Shown: piece by piece, positions 36,311 to 48,424 of the stretch | Layout: each line of letters starts with the position of its first letter | How positions within the stretch are numbered: position 1 is the stretch's first letter | DNA from: Earliella scabrosa | Lineage: Eukaryota > Basidiomycota > Agaricomycetes > Polyporales > Polyporaceae | Assembly (NCBI GenBank): GCA_022605405.1 | Contig: JABYQQ010000010.1 | Coordinates: forward strand, 372,001 to 436,000 | DNA length: 64,000 bases | Reading direction: 5' to 3' | Position numbers and translations under genes: made by a program | The notes under the pieces: generated by a model | What the model saw: the letters and a program-made list of their open reading frames with translations, nothing else | Told to the model about the DNA's origin: nothing | Databases searched by the model: none

Positions 36311-38413
36311 ATGTCGTTTGGCAAAGGCAAGGCCCCCGCCCATCTCCCTGTGCAATACCAAGAGAACCAATGGCCCCCGTACCCGCCGGCGGACGAGACG
36401 GAGTTGGAGAAAGCGCTGCGGATGGAGGAAGAGAGGGAAGCGAAACGGGTGTCTGACGCTATCGATCGTATGCTCGAGTCCGAGAGGCAGTCATCGCGGA
36501 GGAAACAGAAGGCGGAAACTAGGCTGTTACTGCTAGGTGTGTTCCACCCATCTCACATATTGCAGTCGGCCAGGATAGGATGAACGCTCTGTGTTGGTGA
36601 ACACAGGTCAGTCGGAGTCGGGCAAGTCGACGATGCTGAAGAACTTCCAGCTGCACTTCACTCCAAAGGCGTTGCAGGCGGAGAGCGACGCCTGGCGCGC
36701 GGTCATCCATCTCAACCTTGTACGCTCGGTCAACTTCATCCTCGACCTGCTCAGCAACACTATTCCCTCTCACGCGACCCCGTACGCGTCGTCGTACAAC
36801 CCGCACCCGGCCCCGCAGCATGGAAACGGACAGCAAGCGCACGCGAGCGGCGGTGGCGACACCAGCCCGACGGTAGCCTCGTTCGCGCCGGCGAACCACC
36901 GCATGTCGGCAACCCCGCAGCCCGCAAGCGAGATCCGACGATACAAGCTCGCGCTGTCGCCCCTGCGACAGGTCGAGATGATATTGGTGAAGCAGCTGTC
37001 GGTGCACGATGTGCCTTCGCGGGCGGCGGCTCAAGCGGAGGCGAGGTCGAGCCCGTGGCTCTCTGGGCGATCAGAGGTGGCCGTGCGTGGAGGGCGCGGT
37101 TGGAAGTCGCTGCTGAGGCGGAGGACCCAGGATGACTTGCAAGCGGTGCACTATCCTGAGGAGCTGGAGAATGCGCGACAGATACTGGATGCGTGTAGGG
37201 CGGATATAGTTGGGCTTTGGGCGAGCGAGAGCATTCAGTCGGGGCTGAGGGAGGAGGGAGTCGTGCTGCAGGAACAGTCGGGATTGTGCGTCCTCCTCCT
37301 TCATATACACTTTACCTCTCTGACTGGCACATGCCATCATGAAGCTTCCTTGACCAAGCAGAACGGATAGCGGACATCAACTTCGAACCTACTTTCGGTG
37401 AGCTCATTTGACCTGTTCCTGTTGGACGCATGTCATAACAACCCACTTCAGATGATATTTTGCGAGCGCGTTTACAGACCGTGGGCGTGGAGGAGCATCG
37501 GTTGACTATGGAAACCTGTGAGTTTGCATTCGCCGTCCATCACCATTGTACTGAAGCAGCCGAAAAGCAGCGGAGAATGGGCAGCAGTGGATTATTTACG
37601 ACGTCGGAGGTGCACGTGGGCAGCGGGGTAAGCTGCGTCTCCCTATTATCTTGCCTTGTGGCTCACCGTCGTCCACGTTTCAGCGTCGTGGGCACCATAT
37701 TTCGACGACAGTGGGTGGTCTGCCTCTTCTAGAAGGTGCTTGCTGATTGACGAGTCATAGTGAACGCAATCATCTTCCTATGTTCCACCGCTGGCTTCAA
37801 CGAGGTGCTGCTGGAAGACCGAAGCGTCAATCGATTGGTCAGTTTACCAGATTCCGTCTCGCGGCCAAACTGAATCCTCGTTCGTCAGCTGGATTCGTTC
37901 AACTTGTGGAAAACGGTGTGCTCCAGCAAGCTGCTCGAGAACACGCAGTTTGTCCTACTTTTGAACAAAACAGACATCCTTGACGCTCGGCTGAAGTCCG
38001 GGATACAGTTCTCTAGTTATGTGAAGAGCTACAAGGATGAGAACGACCTCATCCATGTCACAGAATGTGCGTGTCTGACCTCTTTTCAAAGCCGACTGGA
38101 TCGTTGACACGCGACATCAGATTTGCGGAAGAAATTCATCGCAATGCACCACCATCACTCTCCCAAGCCGCGGCAGTTACACGTACACAGCACATGTGCG
38201 ATTGTAAGTCCCAGGCGTTCTGTTTATGGCTGTTATTGCGTTCGTACTGACTCGTGTCCGCGAAGGATATTGACATGACCTCCGCCGTTCTGATGCGAAG
38301 TGAGTATCAACGCTCACAGGCACCTCTATAGTCTCATGTGCTCGCTACTGACGGCTCTTCTAGTCCGCGATGCGATTCTAGTGACAAACCTTATCGCCAC
38401 GGATATGCTCTAG
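36311..38413 (+). CDS. Divergent heterotrimeric G-protein alpha subunit
   Basis: GTP-binding subunit of a heterotrimeric G protein, expected to couple membrane receptors to intracellular signalling. Eleven exons (36311-36536, 36607-37285, 37345-37397, 37452-37517, 37571-37627, 37684-37710, 37761-37837, 37889-38066, 38121-38203, 38266-38299, 38364-38413) join to 509 residues, against about 350 in canonical members. Seen: G1 GQSESGKST; switch I FDDILRARLQTVGV with its Arg; G3 DVGGARGQR; G4 NKTD; G5 TCAID. The G3 motif has Ala where canonical subunits have the catalytic Gln. The N-terminus (MSFGKGKAPA, then a charged helix) has no MGxxxS myristoylation signal. A Pro/His/Ser/Gly-rich insert of about 60 residues plus a long extra region sits in the helical domain. 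The C-terminus (NLIATDML) fits the receptor-contact helix. It is probably one of the expanded Agaricomycete G-alpha classes. Confidence 0.9.
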
Positions 38414-39225
38414 TTTATAGCCAGGCACGAGGTGGAGGAACAGGCCATGTCTTACCCGTGGTCGTAGGATGCGGGTCCTGCATGCCTGGTTCGGTTCAAC
38501 CTCAAGTACAAAATGTAATGCCGTAATGAACGGAACGGGGCAGGTCCGCACGGTTCCAGTCCATCATTTTGCTATGAAATAGTATTGCTAGCTACCTACA
38601 CTAGTCTGTCGTCACACCTCATCCCATCCATCACTCATGTACGCGAACACGGGCATTACTTACCTACATTACACAGGAGCGCACCACTTAATGACATTCT
38701 TCCGATGCGAAGTTTTCCGTTCCTGATCTTTCATTTCGGAAACGGAACCTTTTTGTACTTCGGGCGATGGTGGCGTTGTGCCGGGCTGAGCCGCGTATAA
38801 GTCGCCTGTCGGCGCGATCTCGTACTGACTGACCAGCATCCAGACTAGTGAGCGGTTATGTAAGTGTGAGCTGTACAGCTCGAACCAGAGACGAGCTTGA
38901 CATCACATGAATCACCTCAAGCATGTTGACGGGGGCAGCTGGAGCTGCTGTGGCATGGTTGGACGAGAGAGGCTGCGCACAGTGGACGCGTCTTGACGCG
39001 TTGCGTCACGCGTATGTCACGTAGTCGTGACTACTCCGTCACGGATGACGTGTGAGGTTCCTGGGCGCAGTTGCAGCGCGGTCCGCAGTGCCCCACCGAG
39101 GCCTCGACGTCAGTTCGCTGCCAGGCCTAGGTGCCCTTCACTCGTCCTCTGCGTCCACCAGCTGCAATTTCACCCCATCACCTCACACTCCTCCTCTGAC
39201 CAACGCAACAACTACTACTGTCACC
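38414..39225. other. Intergenic region upstream of the PMP3-like gene
   Basis: About 800 nt. The left part is the 3' region of the G-alpha gene. The right part (from about 38980) carries three ACGCGT motifs and a TGACG-rich stretch (39014-39050), described separately. No ORF with support. Confidence 0.5.
38986..39013. promoter_or_regulatory. Cluster of three ACGCGT (MCB-like) motifs
   Basis: ACGCGT occurs at 38986-38991, 38996-39001 and 39008-39013, some 213-240 nt before the ATG of the PMP3-like gene. ACGCGT is the MluI cell-cycle box bound by MBF-type factors in yeasts. Function here is inferred from clustering only. Confidence 0.4.
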
Positions 39226-39777
39226 ATGGTTCGCGGATCTGACGTTCTCCTCATTGTCGTACGTCCCTCGATGTCCGTCCGCCACCGTCCTGGCAGCTGA
39301 AAGTCGGAGCATAGGTCGCCATCCTCTTCCCTCCCGCGGCGGCGGCATTCATCACAGGCTGCAGCTGTGACCTCCTCATTAACATCCTCTTGACGATGTG
39401 AGTGCCACATCCTGAGCAATGATGGCGCCTGGATCCCTGGGAGAGCGGTTGTGCTGACTGGTGTTCCCTTGTAGCCTCGGGTATCTCCCTGGACATCTCG
39501 TAAGTCATCGACCTCGTCTGAGTGGGACAGAGGTTGACACGGTGCGGCTTAGCATGCCTTCTGGCTGATCTACAAGAAGATGCAAGCGGAGGAGCGTTAC
39601 GGCCGTGGAGGGTACATCTGTATGTCGTCCTCTTCTCGTTTCATTGTCCTCTCGTATTGAAGTCACCTCCGCATAGACGTTGGTAACGGCGAATATCAGC
39701 CCGCCTACGGCGGTCAGCATGGCGTCGTGCCTCCGCAGCCCAACTACGGTGCTACTGGTGGTGCGTACGCTCACTAA
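39226..39777 (+). CDS. PMP3: PMP3/UPF0057-family plasma membrane proteolipid
   Basis: Small membrane protein that, in yeast, affects membrane potential and cation tolerance. Five exons (39226-39258, 39315-39397, 39475-39499, 39553-39619, 39677-39777) give 102 residues. Seen: two hydrophobic segments separated by a short loop, VLLIVVAILFPPAAAAFITG and the LLINILLTILGYLPGHLHAFW region, with the family's PP and ILGYLPGxxHAFW motifs. A hydrophilic Tyr/Gly/Pro/Gln-rich tail of about 45 residues follows, longer than in the 55-residue yeast protein but common in filamentous fungi. Five exons for 102 codons is dense even here. All junctions keep frame. Confidence 0.93.
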
Positions 39778-40661
39778 ACGTGCGGCCCGTTCAGATGGAC
39801 AGACTTGTAATACCTTGACGGACACTCGCTGCTTCGTTTTCCCTGCTTATTACCCTTGGTTGTCATCTGTATGTCTGGCGCGTTGTATGAACAATTCTTT
39901 CCCCGAAGGTGCATCATCACGAACGTCATCTACGTTCATTGCGAGGTGGCCAACTTGAGTGATAGCATCTCGAGGGCACTAGGTGGACTATGATTCGTGA
40001 ACTGGACACGCATTCTGTTGGACTCGGGCAGTCGCGGGTGTTCCAACTTCCAGGTCCACTCGTCCCCCCTTGGATGCTTTACAGCCATGGCTTCCTGCTC
40101 ATACTTGCGCACTCTATACCACCCGCTTACGTCTCGCAGGCTCTGGTGGGATGGATGGACATGCATACGGGGATGAAACAATTGGTGTTACAACAGCCTA
40201 CAGAGTTTGGAGCTAGTGTCCGCTCGAACAGAGATGTATCTTCCGTGACAAACCTCTATACCGTACAAAAGGATAGGTATGGAAGTAATAAAGGAAGCAG
40301 AGCTCACTCTTGCACCGTAAAGCCACTTCAGGAACTGCGGTGGGAGATATGCCGCTGTGCCCGTACACAAAGGGTGCTGCTGCCAATTTGAAAACGACAG
40401 CAAATATCACACGAGAGGACGACCAAGTTCAAAGTAGTCTATTGGAGGGAGACCTAGAGGGACATGAGGAAAGCTGGAGGATGTGAGGGTGTAGGAAGGT
40501 AGAAAACTTCATGTAGAGTCAGTAGAGAACTTTGAGGCGCCGTAAAAGTCGAGCGGAGTGTCAAAGCGTGGTACTCCGCCCATACGCGTCGACGCGTCCA
40601 CGCGACGCGTCTGAAGCGCGTCTGACCACAGTACTCGCAGTCTACTTGGCCAAGCACCACC
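39778..40661. other. Intergenic region between PMP3 and MSH2
   Basis: About 880 nt: presumably the 3' region of PMP3, unassigned sequence, then the MSH2 promoter with its MCB cluster. No supported ORF. Confidence 0.5.
40584..40610. promoter_or_regulatory. MluI cell-cycle box (MCB) cluster in the MSH2 promoter
   Basis: Three exact ACGCGT motifs at 40584-40589, 40592-40597 and 40605-40610, plus an ACGCGA at 40600-40605, lie 52-78 nt before the MSH2 ATG. In yeasts, MBF binds such boxes to activate replication and repair genes at G1/S, and yeast mismatch-repair genes are among those linked to that programme. Spacing and proximity make a real control element likely; activity itself is inferred. 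Confidence 0.65.
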
Positions 40662-43600
40662 ATGGCCCTCATGTATGGGAAGGAGAAGGACGCGGAGTAT
40701 GAGATAGGTGAGGTGTGCGCTCAGACTGGAAGGAGAGTAGAATCTGACAACCGCGTTCAGATAACTCTTCACATCCCGGGTTTTGCTCCTTCTTCAACAA
40801 GCTTCCGCCCAAGTCCCCTGAAACTGGCACCGTCCGCCTCTTCTACAGGACAGACTACTACTCAACTCATGGACCAGACGCACTCTATGTTGCGACACAC
40901 GTCTTCCGCACCAACTCGGTGATCAAGTACCTCGGCTCGCGCAACGGCTTGCCCAGTGTCACACTCAGCGAGAGTCTTGCAAAGAGCTTTCTTCGCGATG
41001 CGCTGACCAGCAAGCAGCTCAAGGTGGAGATCTGGGTGCCGGAGGCCGGTCAGGGTAAAAAGGCTACAAAATTCGTTTTGGACAAAGAGGTACGCCCGAC
41101 CAATGTCTCCTTTGTCCGGCGCGCTCAGCACAGCGCGTGCGTGTGTGCAACAGGCCTCGCCCGGGAACCTGTCGGCGGTGGAAGATCTATTGTTCGTCAA
41201 CACCGACATCGTGTCTGCGCCTATTGTGATGGCAATCAAGATCGCGAACACTCCTGCGCTGCCGGGAAGCGTTGCGAAGACGAAGAGTATCGGCGTCGCG
41301 TATGCGGACAGCAGTACAAGGGAACTGGGTGTCGCGGACTTCGTTGACAACGACCTATTCTCAAACACCGAGGTATGCTATTGTCGCAAAGCCGCATACA
41401 GCGATGAATACTGACTACACTGTTGCTTTATCCCCGCTGGCTATAAACGCAGACCCTGATCATTCAGCTGTCCGTAAAGGAAGCAATCATCCCAACTGGA
41501 ACTCAGTCGGGCACTACAGAACGCGACTTCGATCTGAAGAAGCTGAAGGAGGTGCTCGATCGTTGCGGCGTCGTCATCACGGAACGCAAGCCGAGTACGT
41601 CCTGACGCGTTAGTATGTACGGCGTGTATTGACGCGTTGGTGCAGGCGACTTCACCACCAAGAACATCAACGACGACCTTCTGCGCTTGTTGAACGCTAG
41701 TTCCACACCGTCTACGTCTACCGACAGCGCGGCTACCATCCGTGAGCCGCATATAGTCTGATGCCGATCCTGGAACTGACCATGGGCATGGTTTTCAGCG
41801 CAACTGGCCTTCCCAAATGCCCCAGCTGCTCTCTCTGCCCTTGTCTCGTACCTGTCTCTCTTGTCTGACACGTCCAATCACGGAGCGTGGAGCATCCGAA
41901 CGCATGATTTGTCTCAATATATGCGACTTGATGCCAGCGCACTCCGAGCCCTGAATCTCACAGAAGCTCCAGGAAACATTGTAAGGAACACTGAACTGCG
42001 CTTCCCCGTATCACTCCCTCATCTTGTGCCGTACAGGGATCGAACAAGAACACGACGCTATTCGGGCTTCTGAACAAGTGCAGAACCGCACAAGGGTCGC
42101 GGCTGCTCGGGAGCTGGCTCAAGCAGCCCTTGGTCAACCGTCATGAGATCTGTACGTCGGCGTCATCTATGTCATCGCATCCATGTATTGAGAAGCATCT
42201 AGTGAAGCGACAAAATCTCGTGGAGGCATTCTTCGAGGATGCAAACACTCGGCGGACGCTGCAGGACGACTACCTGAAGCTCATGCCCGACATGCACCGG
42301 ATCTGCAAGCGGTTCCAGAAGTCCATCGCCTCGCTCGAAGATGTGGTCCGCGTCTACCAAGCCGTGCTGAAGGTACGCTCGTATCTATATGGTGTATCCC
42401 TCAGTGACCAACCTTCTCGACAGCTCGAGGGGCTGATCACAGCCATCGAGAGCATGGACACAACCTCGGATGAGCAGAAGGGCCTGTTGGATGAAATATA
42501 CCTGGCGCCATTCCGGGTGCGTTGCATATTCTCTGATGATCGAGAACATTGCACTCACAGTCTCTATGTGCACAGGAATACGAAACGTCCCTCTCGAAGT
42601 ACTCGGAGATGGTGCAGCAGACGCTTGACCTCGACGAGCTCGAGAACCACAATTTTGTCATCAAGCCCGACTACGACGACCGTCTGCAGGAGCTTGCGGA
42701 CAAATTGACAGGCGTGCGCGACGGACTCGATGCGGAGCATCGCGAGGTCGGAGACATACTCGATCTGGACTTGGACAAGAAGCTCCACCTGGAGAACTCG
42801 CAGCAGTATGGGTACTGCTTCCGCGTGACAAAGAATGTATGTGTGATATGTCTCACGTCTGGCGAGAAGCATCACACTGATATACCGATGTTGTGCCCAG
42901 GACGCGAAGCTGTTGCAGAAGAACCCGCGGAAATGGATCGAACTCGGGACTCAGAAGAGCGGCATGTTCTTCACGACGTCGACGCTCAAGAACCTTTCGA
43001 CCGAGTACAGTGAGATAACGGAGCAGTATTCGCGGACACAGAGTGGCCTTGTGACGGAGGTCGTGAACATCGCGTGTATGTTCTATGCTCGTCCTCCATC
43101 GTCTCTTCACTGATCATCGCCGTTGTAGCGACCTATACGCCAGTGCTGGAAGCGTGGAACAATGTTCTTGCGCATCTGGACGTCATCATCAGGTGAGGAA
43201 CAGTGGTACTCGCGGGCCCTGGGTACTAAGTCATGGTCAGTTTTGCTCATGTCGCTGTTAACGCGCCTGAAACGTACGTCAAGCCGGAGATCTTGGAGAA
43301 GGGTAAGTTCTCCCTGCGCGTGTGAAGTGCTGGTCCTGAATTTATCACAGGTTCCGGGAGCTTGGTCTTGACGGAAGCGCGTCACCCGTGTCTGGAAGTT
43401 CAAGACGACGTGAACTTCATCCCGAACGACGTGGAGATGATCAAAGGTTCGCTGTCTAGATGTTGAATGCCATACTCTTTGTTGACGCGTGAACAGACGA
43501 GAGCGAGTTCCAGATCATCAGTGAGCAAAGTCTTCTCCCTCCGCGGCGTGAATACTGATCGCATTCTCTAGCTGGGCCAAACATGGGAGGAAAGAGCACA

Positions 43601-44658
43601 TACATCCGGCAGGTCGGTGTCATTGCATTGATGGCACAGACCGGAAGCTATGTACCATGCGCGTCGGCCCGTATTCCCATCTTCGACTCAATCCTATGTC
43701 GTGTTGGCGCTGGCGACAGCCAGCTTAAGGGTATCTCGACGTTTATGGCGGAAATGTTGGAGACGGCGACCATACTCCGTGTAAGCAGCGCATCTGTATC
43801 CGAATAACGACATACTCATGGGCTGTCTGGCTAGTCTGCGTCGAAGGACTCATTGATCATCATCGATGAGCTGGGACGAGGTGAGTGTCTTCACCTGCTC
43901 TGATGAGACCATGACTGATTATCCTCGGACAGGGACGTCGACATACGATGGCTTTGGGCTCGCATGGGCAATCTCGGAGTACGTTTCCCAATGTCGCCTT
44001 CGTGCGCCAGACCTCATACCGTTACATAGGCACATCGCCTCGCAAATTCATGCATTCTGTCTGTTCGCGACACACTTCCACGAACTCACCGCCCTAGATC
44101 AGCAGATCAAGCATGTCAAGAACCTCCATGTCGTCGCTCATGTTTCCAACTCTGATGACGGCGTTCGCGATCGTGACATCACACTGTTATACAAGGTCGA
44201 ACCTGGTGTGTATCGTGTGTCATCCGCTGTTGCTTTGCTGATACAGGGAACAGGCGTGTGCGATCAGAGTTTCGGTATTCACGTGGCTGAATTAGCCAAC
44301 TTCCCTGAGAGTGTGGTGAAGGTGAACTTCATCCATCATGGGTTTCGCTCCACATGTTGATCGCTGACGATCGTGTATCTAGCTGGCTCGTAAGAAAGCA
44401 GATGAGCTCGAAGACTTTAATCAGGAGAAGCACGAGCCCGAGCTGCCAGAGGAAGTTGTCGAAGAAGGAGCGAAGATTGTTGAGGAGATGCTCCGCGCAT
44501 GGGCTGCCAAGTCCGGGCAGGACGGCGAAGACGTGGTGATGGGCGACGAAGATGCGTCACCGGAAGAACAGCTTGAGGAATTGAAGAGGTGTGTCGAGCA
44601 GTTCCGGCCGAAGATCGAGAGCAATCCTTGGGCGCAGAGTCTTCTCGCGTCACTGTGA
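40662..44658 (+). CDS. MSH2: DNA mismatch repair protein MSH2
   Basis: Nuclear MutS homologue that pairs with MSH6 or MSH3 to recognise mismatches and small loops and then recruits MutL. About twenty exons give roughly 950 residues, the usual length. Seen in order: the mismatch-binding N-domain ([22 protein letters not shown], after a 15-residue start [15 protein letters not shown] joined over a 50-nt intron); the connector domain ([32 protein letters not shown]); lever and clamp helices ([20 protein letters not shown]); the ATPase with Walker [10 protein letters not shown] at 43574-43600, the [13 protein letters not shown] signature, Walker [13 protein letters not shown]; and [14 protein letters not shown]. 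The C-terminus after the ATPase is acidic. Motifs are complete, so the gene appears functional. Start chosen as the first ATG, just 3' of the MCB cluster. Confidence 0.95.
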
Positions 44659-45264
44659 TTGCTGTCGTCTTGGGTGTGCCCTTCATAATTTGCTATCTGC
44701 TGTATCTGTTGTTTCTTGCTGTGCAAACTGCTTTGTTCGTTCCGCATTACCCATTGCAGGTGTTCGTCCTCGAGGCTAAAGACGCGCGTGCCGCCCTCAC
44801 AAGCGGGATCACACGCACGTGCTCTCGCCCTAGGTTCGAGTCGATACGATGTTGTGAAAGGGCCTTTCCCGGTCACAAGCTTCAAATACAGGGACTACGA
44901 GCAGAATGCGTGCCCCGGCGGCACGATGCGATGTGCACTTAGCGGAGATGCCTGCTAAGTCCTTTATCCACAGCCTCAACACAGCGGTCTAGCACACGGA
45001 CTACCAGACAAAGCACCTTTCAGCGTTCGTCGGTGCCTTCCGATACCTGAGGGAGGCAGCAGTATCGCGGTATATAAGGGCTCTATCCTATCTGGGACGT
45101 ATCTCTTCAGAACGTCGCAGTCTCCTTCGCCCTGCGAGCTCGCTCTCCCATATCGTCTGCTTTCCCTGTACATATTCTCTCCTGGTGCCCGTAATCTTCT
45201 CTTTTTCAGCCAGGTCTCTGGCCATCTACCCGCCGCTCTTCCTATCTTCGCTCTCATCATCGGC
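44659..45264. other. Intergenic region
   Basis: About 600 nt between MSH2 and the membrane-protein gene, same strand. A TATA box lies at 45071-45078. A CT-rich leader (45100-45240) precedes the next ATG. No ORF with support. Confidence 0.5.
45071..45078 (+). promoter_or_regulatory. TATA box of the membrane-protein gene
   Basis: TATATAAG, 187 nt upstream of the ATG at 45265 and followed by a pyrimidine-rich leader. It is the clearest plus-strand TATA box in the window. Confidence 0.6.
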
Positions 45265-48101
45265 ATGGCTTTGGGGACCTTCAGCCTTGCCGCTACCCGC
45301 TCCGAGTCGGATGGCGTGTCTCCGGACATAAGACGTCAATTCTCAACGACCCTTGACCCATTGAGCCTTCCGGAGGATCTCCGAGAGGTGAGTGCAGCAA
45401 TGCTGTCGTCCTCGCCTGATAGCTGAGCCACCTGCGTTACCGTAGCCGAGACGAAGCAGTGGCTCTGCAACCGCGATTGAGCGCCCTGCCTCTGCCGGAC
45501 CAATGCAGGCTACACTTCAGGCGGTAGCCGCCGCCACATTGTCCGCGTCCCTCAATGCGGACGGTTGCACGCCACAGACGAGCTTCAGCTCGACCTCTAC
45601 CGTGGCGCAGCCACCTCCTGGCCTGGGGGAGAAGGACAGTCAGTGTGCTCAGTGAACTATTACCTCTTTGTCGATCCTGACCTATCGTTCTCGCTGTTTA
45701 GAACCACTGTATGATCTGGAAGCCGCATCAGACGGTACCGTACCATCGAGCGACGTCCCTTTTGTCTTGAAGATGCGATCCTGGTTGTCGCTGGTCGCCG
45801 TACTGCTCTGCGGTGCGGCGACGATGGAAGCTCTTCTGTTCAGTAGCCAGAAGCACCAAGGTATGTGACCGACTTCCTGCATAGTCTCTTGACTAAATCG
45901 TGCATTAGGTTGGCTAGCCGCACCTTGGTTGCTTTCTGGATGGGGACATCTCGTAACGGTACGTGTGCAGGTTGTCGAACTGACACCGCCCTCTGACGAA
46001 ACGCACGCAGAGCTCCCTGCCCTACGCACTTGCAACGGTACTATCTATCGTGTGGGGGTTGATTCGTTCCGAAGTCCAACGGTTACAGGTGTGTCCGGTT
46101 TTGACCATCTCGCGAACGGAGCCTGATCGTCTCCTAGCCCCTCGTGAACCTAGCGAATCATTCTGGACGAGGTTTGGAAGCAGATAGGACCATCCTTCTG
46201 GACGACAATTGGTTTAGGTTAGTCAATGTGCCCTGAACTGTTCTCATTGTATTGACTAGCACTTAGGTGAGATCGTCTCCGGTCGTGTGCCTTTTGGCGA
46301 GATGATTGGATGGTTTCCCTGTTTACGGTGATGTTGGGGTTCAACATTGCGATGAAGTCGTTCTCGTCGTCCATAGTGGACGTGCAAGATCAGTGGTGGG
46401 TGAATCCAGGTATGTCTCGCTGTCATTGCGCCTGTTGTATTGAACTCATGCACCAGTAGCAACGAACGTCAGTCGTTACACCACGCTGACCGATCACGCT
46501 GGAGACCATTTCATGGATATGGTTGGTGAGTACCTACCTGTCCTTGCATGCACTCGAGACGTCGTGCGAAACAGCCATCAGCTTTCCAGGGCGCGTCGGG
46601 TTTCGCGACAGCCCAAGTTCTCTTCGACATTGGCCCTGCACCTTTCGTCACCACTGACGGGTACACGGTCGAGATGTTCGAGGTAAGCACAGGTGACTCA
46701 GTTCGATGTCCGCTTTTCACGGTTTTCTATCTAGCTGCCTACTGGATCCAACGGTACGCTCTACACGAATGTCTCGGGGGTTTTCAATCAAGCCACATGC
46801 AGTTCGCCAACCAACGTGAGCCCGCCAATCCTCTTGTATCTCTCGTCTACTAACAAGTATCACTAGTTCCAGATGAGCCGAGACAGGGCCACACTCATCT
46901 GGCACAACACTGTCTGGTTTGACGAATGCGAATTCTCGTGGTCGGTTCAGAACGTCTCCGCAGCGCTCTTCGGTAAGCCGTGGAACTATTTCAACTGCTT
47001 GTTTCGTCCACAACTCACGTCGTCATTCGTCATTCCAGGGGTAGATATCTTATCAGATACTCCTGGCTGCAACTACTCCGGTATCCCCCTGCAGCATCGA
47101 CCCGTCGTCTTCTGGTACTTTTCTTTCAAGTCGCAGGCTTTCTTGTCTGCTGTGCAGTGCACTCCGAAAGTGCATGCGGGTGTGCTGAATGTTGCAGTGG
47201 ACCTGGCATCTCACCAGACCTCCCGCTTGTCCTTCGACGATAGCACCACGGCCTCGATCGGCGATGTGCAGAACCAAGCGTACAACGGGCTCTTCTTCAA
47301 CGACGGCGTCCTCGATCCAGTGGCGTCCGGCAGGCTTCAGAGTATCCGGCAGCAGCTCCCTAGCGCCGTGTTTCAGGCAGCGAAGGCCAAGGACCCCAAC
47401 TTGGGCCAGACCTTCGTCTATTACGGCTTCACGGAGATCACCTCAGAGGTTTATGTAGGTCCTTCGAGTCTCTCGCGTCGATGTTGCCTGACAGCCCAAC
47501 TCTATAGAATACCTACTTAAGCCTCATCGCGAAGAGCCTCTACTTCGTGGACAGCGAAGACAGCATCTCGGTCCGCGTCGGCGAGAACTGCTTGCGGCTT
47601 GTGTTGGTGTGAGTCCGCTCTCTGCCCTTCGTCAGCTCGTGCTCACACGCACGCATCCAAAACAGTCCGGTGGCAGTACACCTCCTCGTGCTCTCCATGG
47701 TCGTCCTCGCGTGCGTCACCTTGGCCGTTGGAATCGAACACTGGAAGATTCGGGGACGTTTTGTCATCCCCCCGCGCTTCGGCACCATCGCGACCGCTGC
47801 CTGGCTGTCTCGCGACCCAGAGCTGCAGTTCGCGCTGCAGCAAGCGTACCGCTCGGGCGACTTCGTCGAACCTTTCAAGGGGTATCGTTTCCTGCTTGAC
47901 GATCAGACCGGTCGGATCGTGATGAAGCGCATCATCGTCCGACATGAAAGTGCTTCTTCCTCCAAGTCGACCGACAAGAGTCGACCATCCTCATCCTGGC
48001 TCACGTCCATCACGCGCAGGGCGCTCGCTTTGCTGGGGTTCAAGACGCCGGCGGACTCATCGAACAGCCTTCCCCTGGTAGGCACCGCGACTACGGACTG
48101 A
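45265..48101 (+). CDS. Large multi-exon membrane protein of unknown function
   Basis: About 750 residues over roughly ten exons, from MALGTFSLAATRSESD to a stop at 48101. Seen: a disordered Ser/Pro-rich cytosol-type N-terminus (about 1-125); a first membrane segment in MRSWLSLVAVLLCGAATMEA; a second in the WLAAPWLLSGWGHLVTSSLP region; a long extracytosolic-looking part with several N-x-S/T sites (NVSRYT, NGTLYTNVSG, NVSAAL) and paired cysteines; and a third strong membrane segment VAVHLLVLSMVVLACVTLAV near the C-terminus, followed by a basic Ser-rich tail. The topology resembles large fungal surface membrane proteins, but I cannot name the family. The last two exons (from about 47040) are the surest. 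A TATA box precedes it. Confidence 0.75.
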
Positions 48102-48424
48102 CAGCCACCCTCGGACTGCACGCGTTCTCTTCTCTTCTACCATCACCCCAATCCTATTCCTCCCCTTTCGTTTCTCAGTTGACGTGTTGTATTCTATTCG
48201 TTTCCTCCTCTTGCCGTGACGACCCGTCCTTCACTGTAATATATAATCATCCGACCGCTACCTCACGCTCCTTGTCTGTTCCTTCGACATATGTATCCTC
48301 CCATGCACGCTCACTGTATTGTATTCGCATATCCGTTCGCTCACGATTATGACACGACTGCAAACTAGCGTGCGCCTGACCGGACCCGATGCACAGAGAG
48401 GGACAGCCGTCGGACCCTCGAGTT
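48102..48424. other. Convergent 3' intergenic region
   Basis: About 320 nt between the converging membrane-protein gene and carboxylesterase gene; pyrimidine-rich on the plus strand. Nothing else seen. Confidence 0.5.

Noticed and set aside
44789..44900. tRNA-like GGTTCGAGTC on the plus strand
   Set aside because: No A box at the right distance and the flanks do not pair into an acceptor stem.
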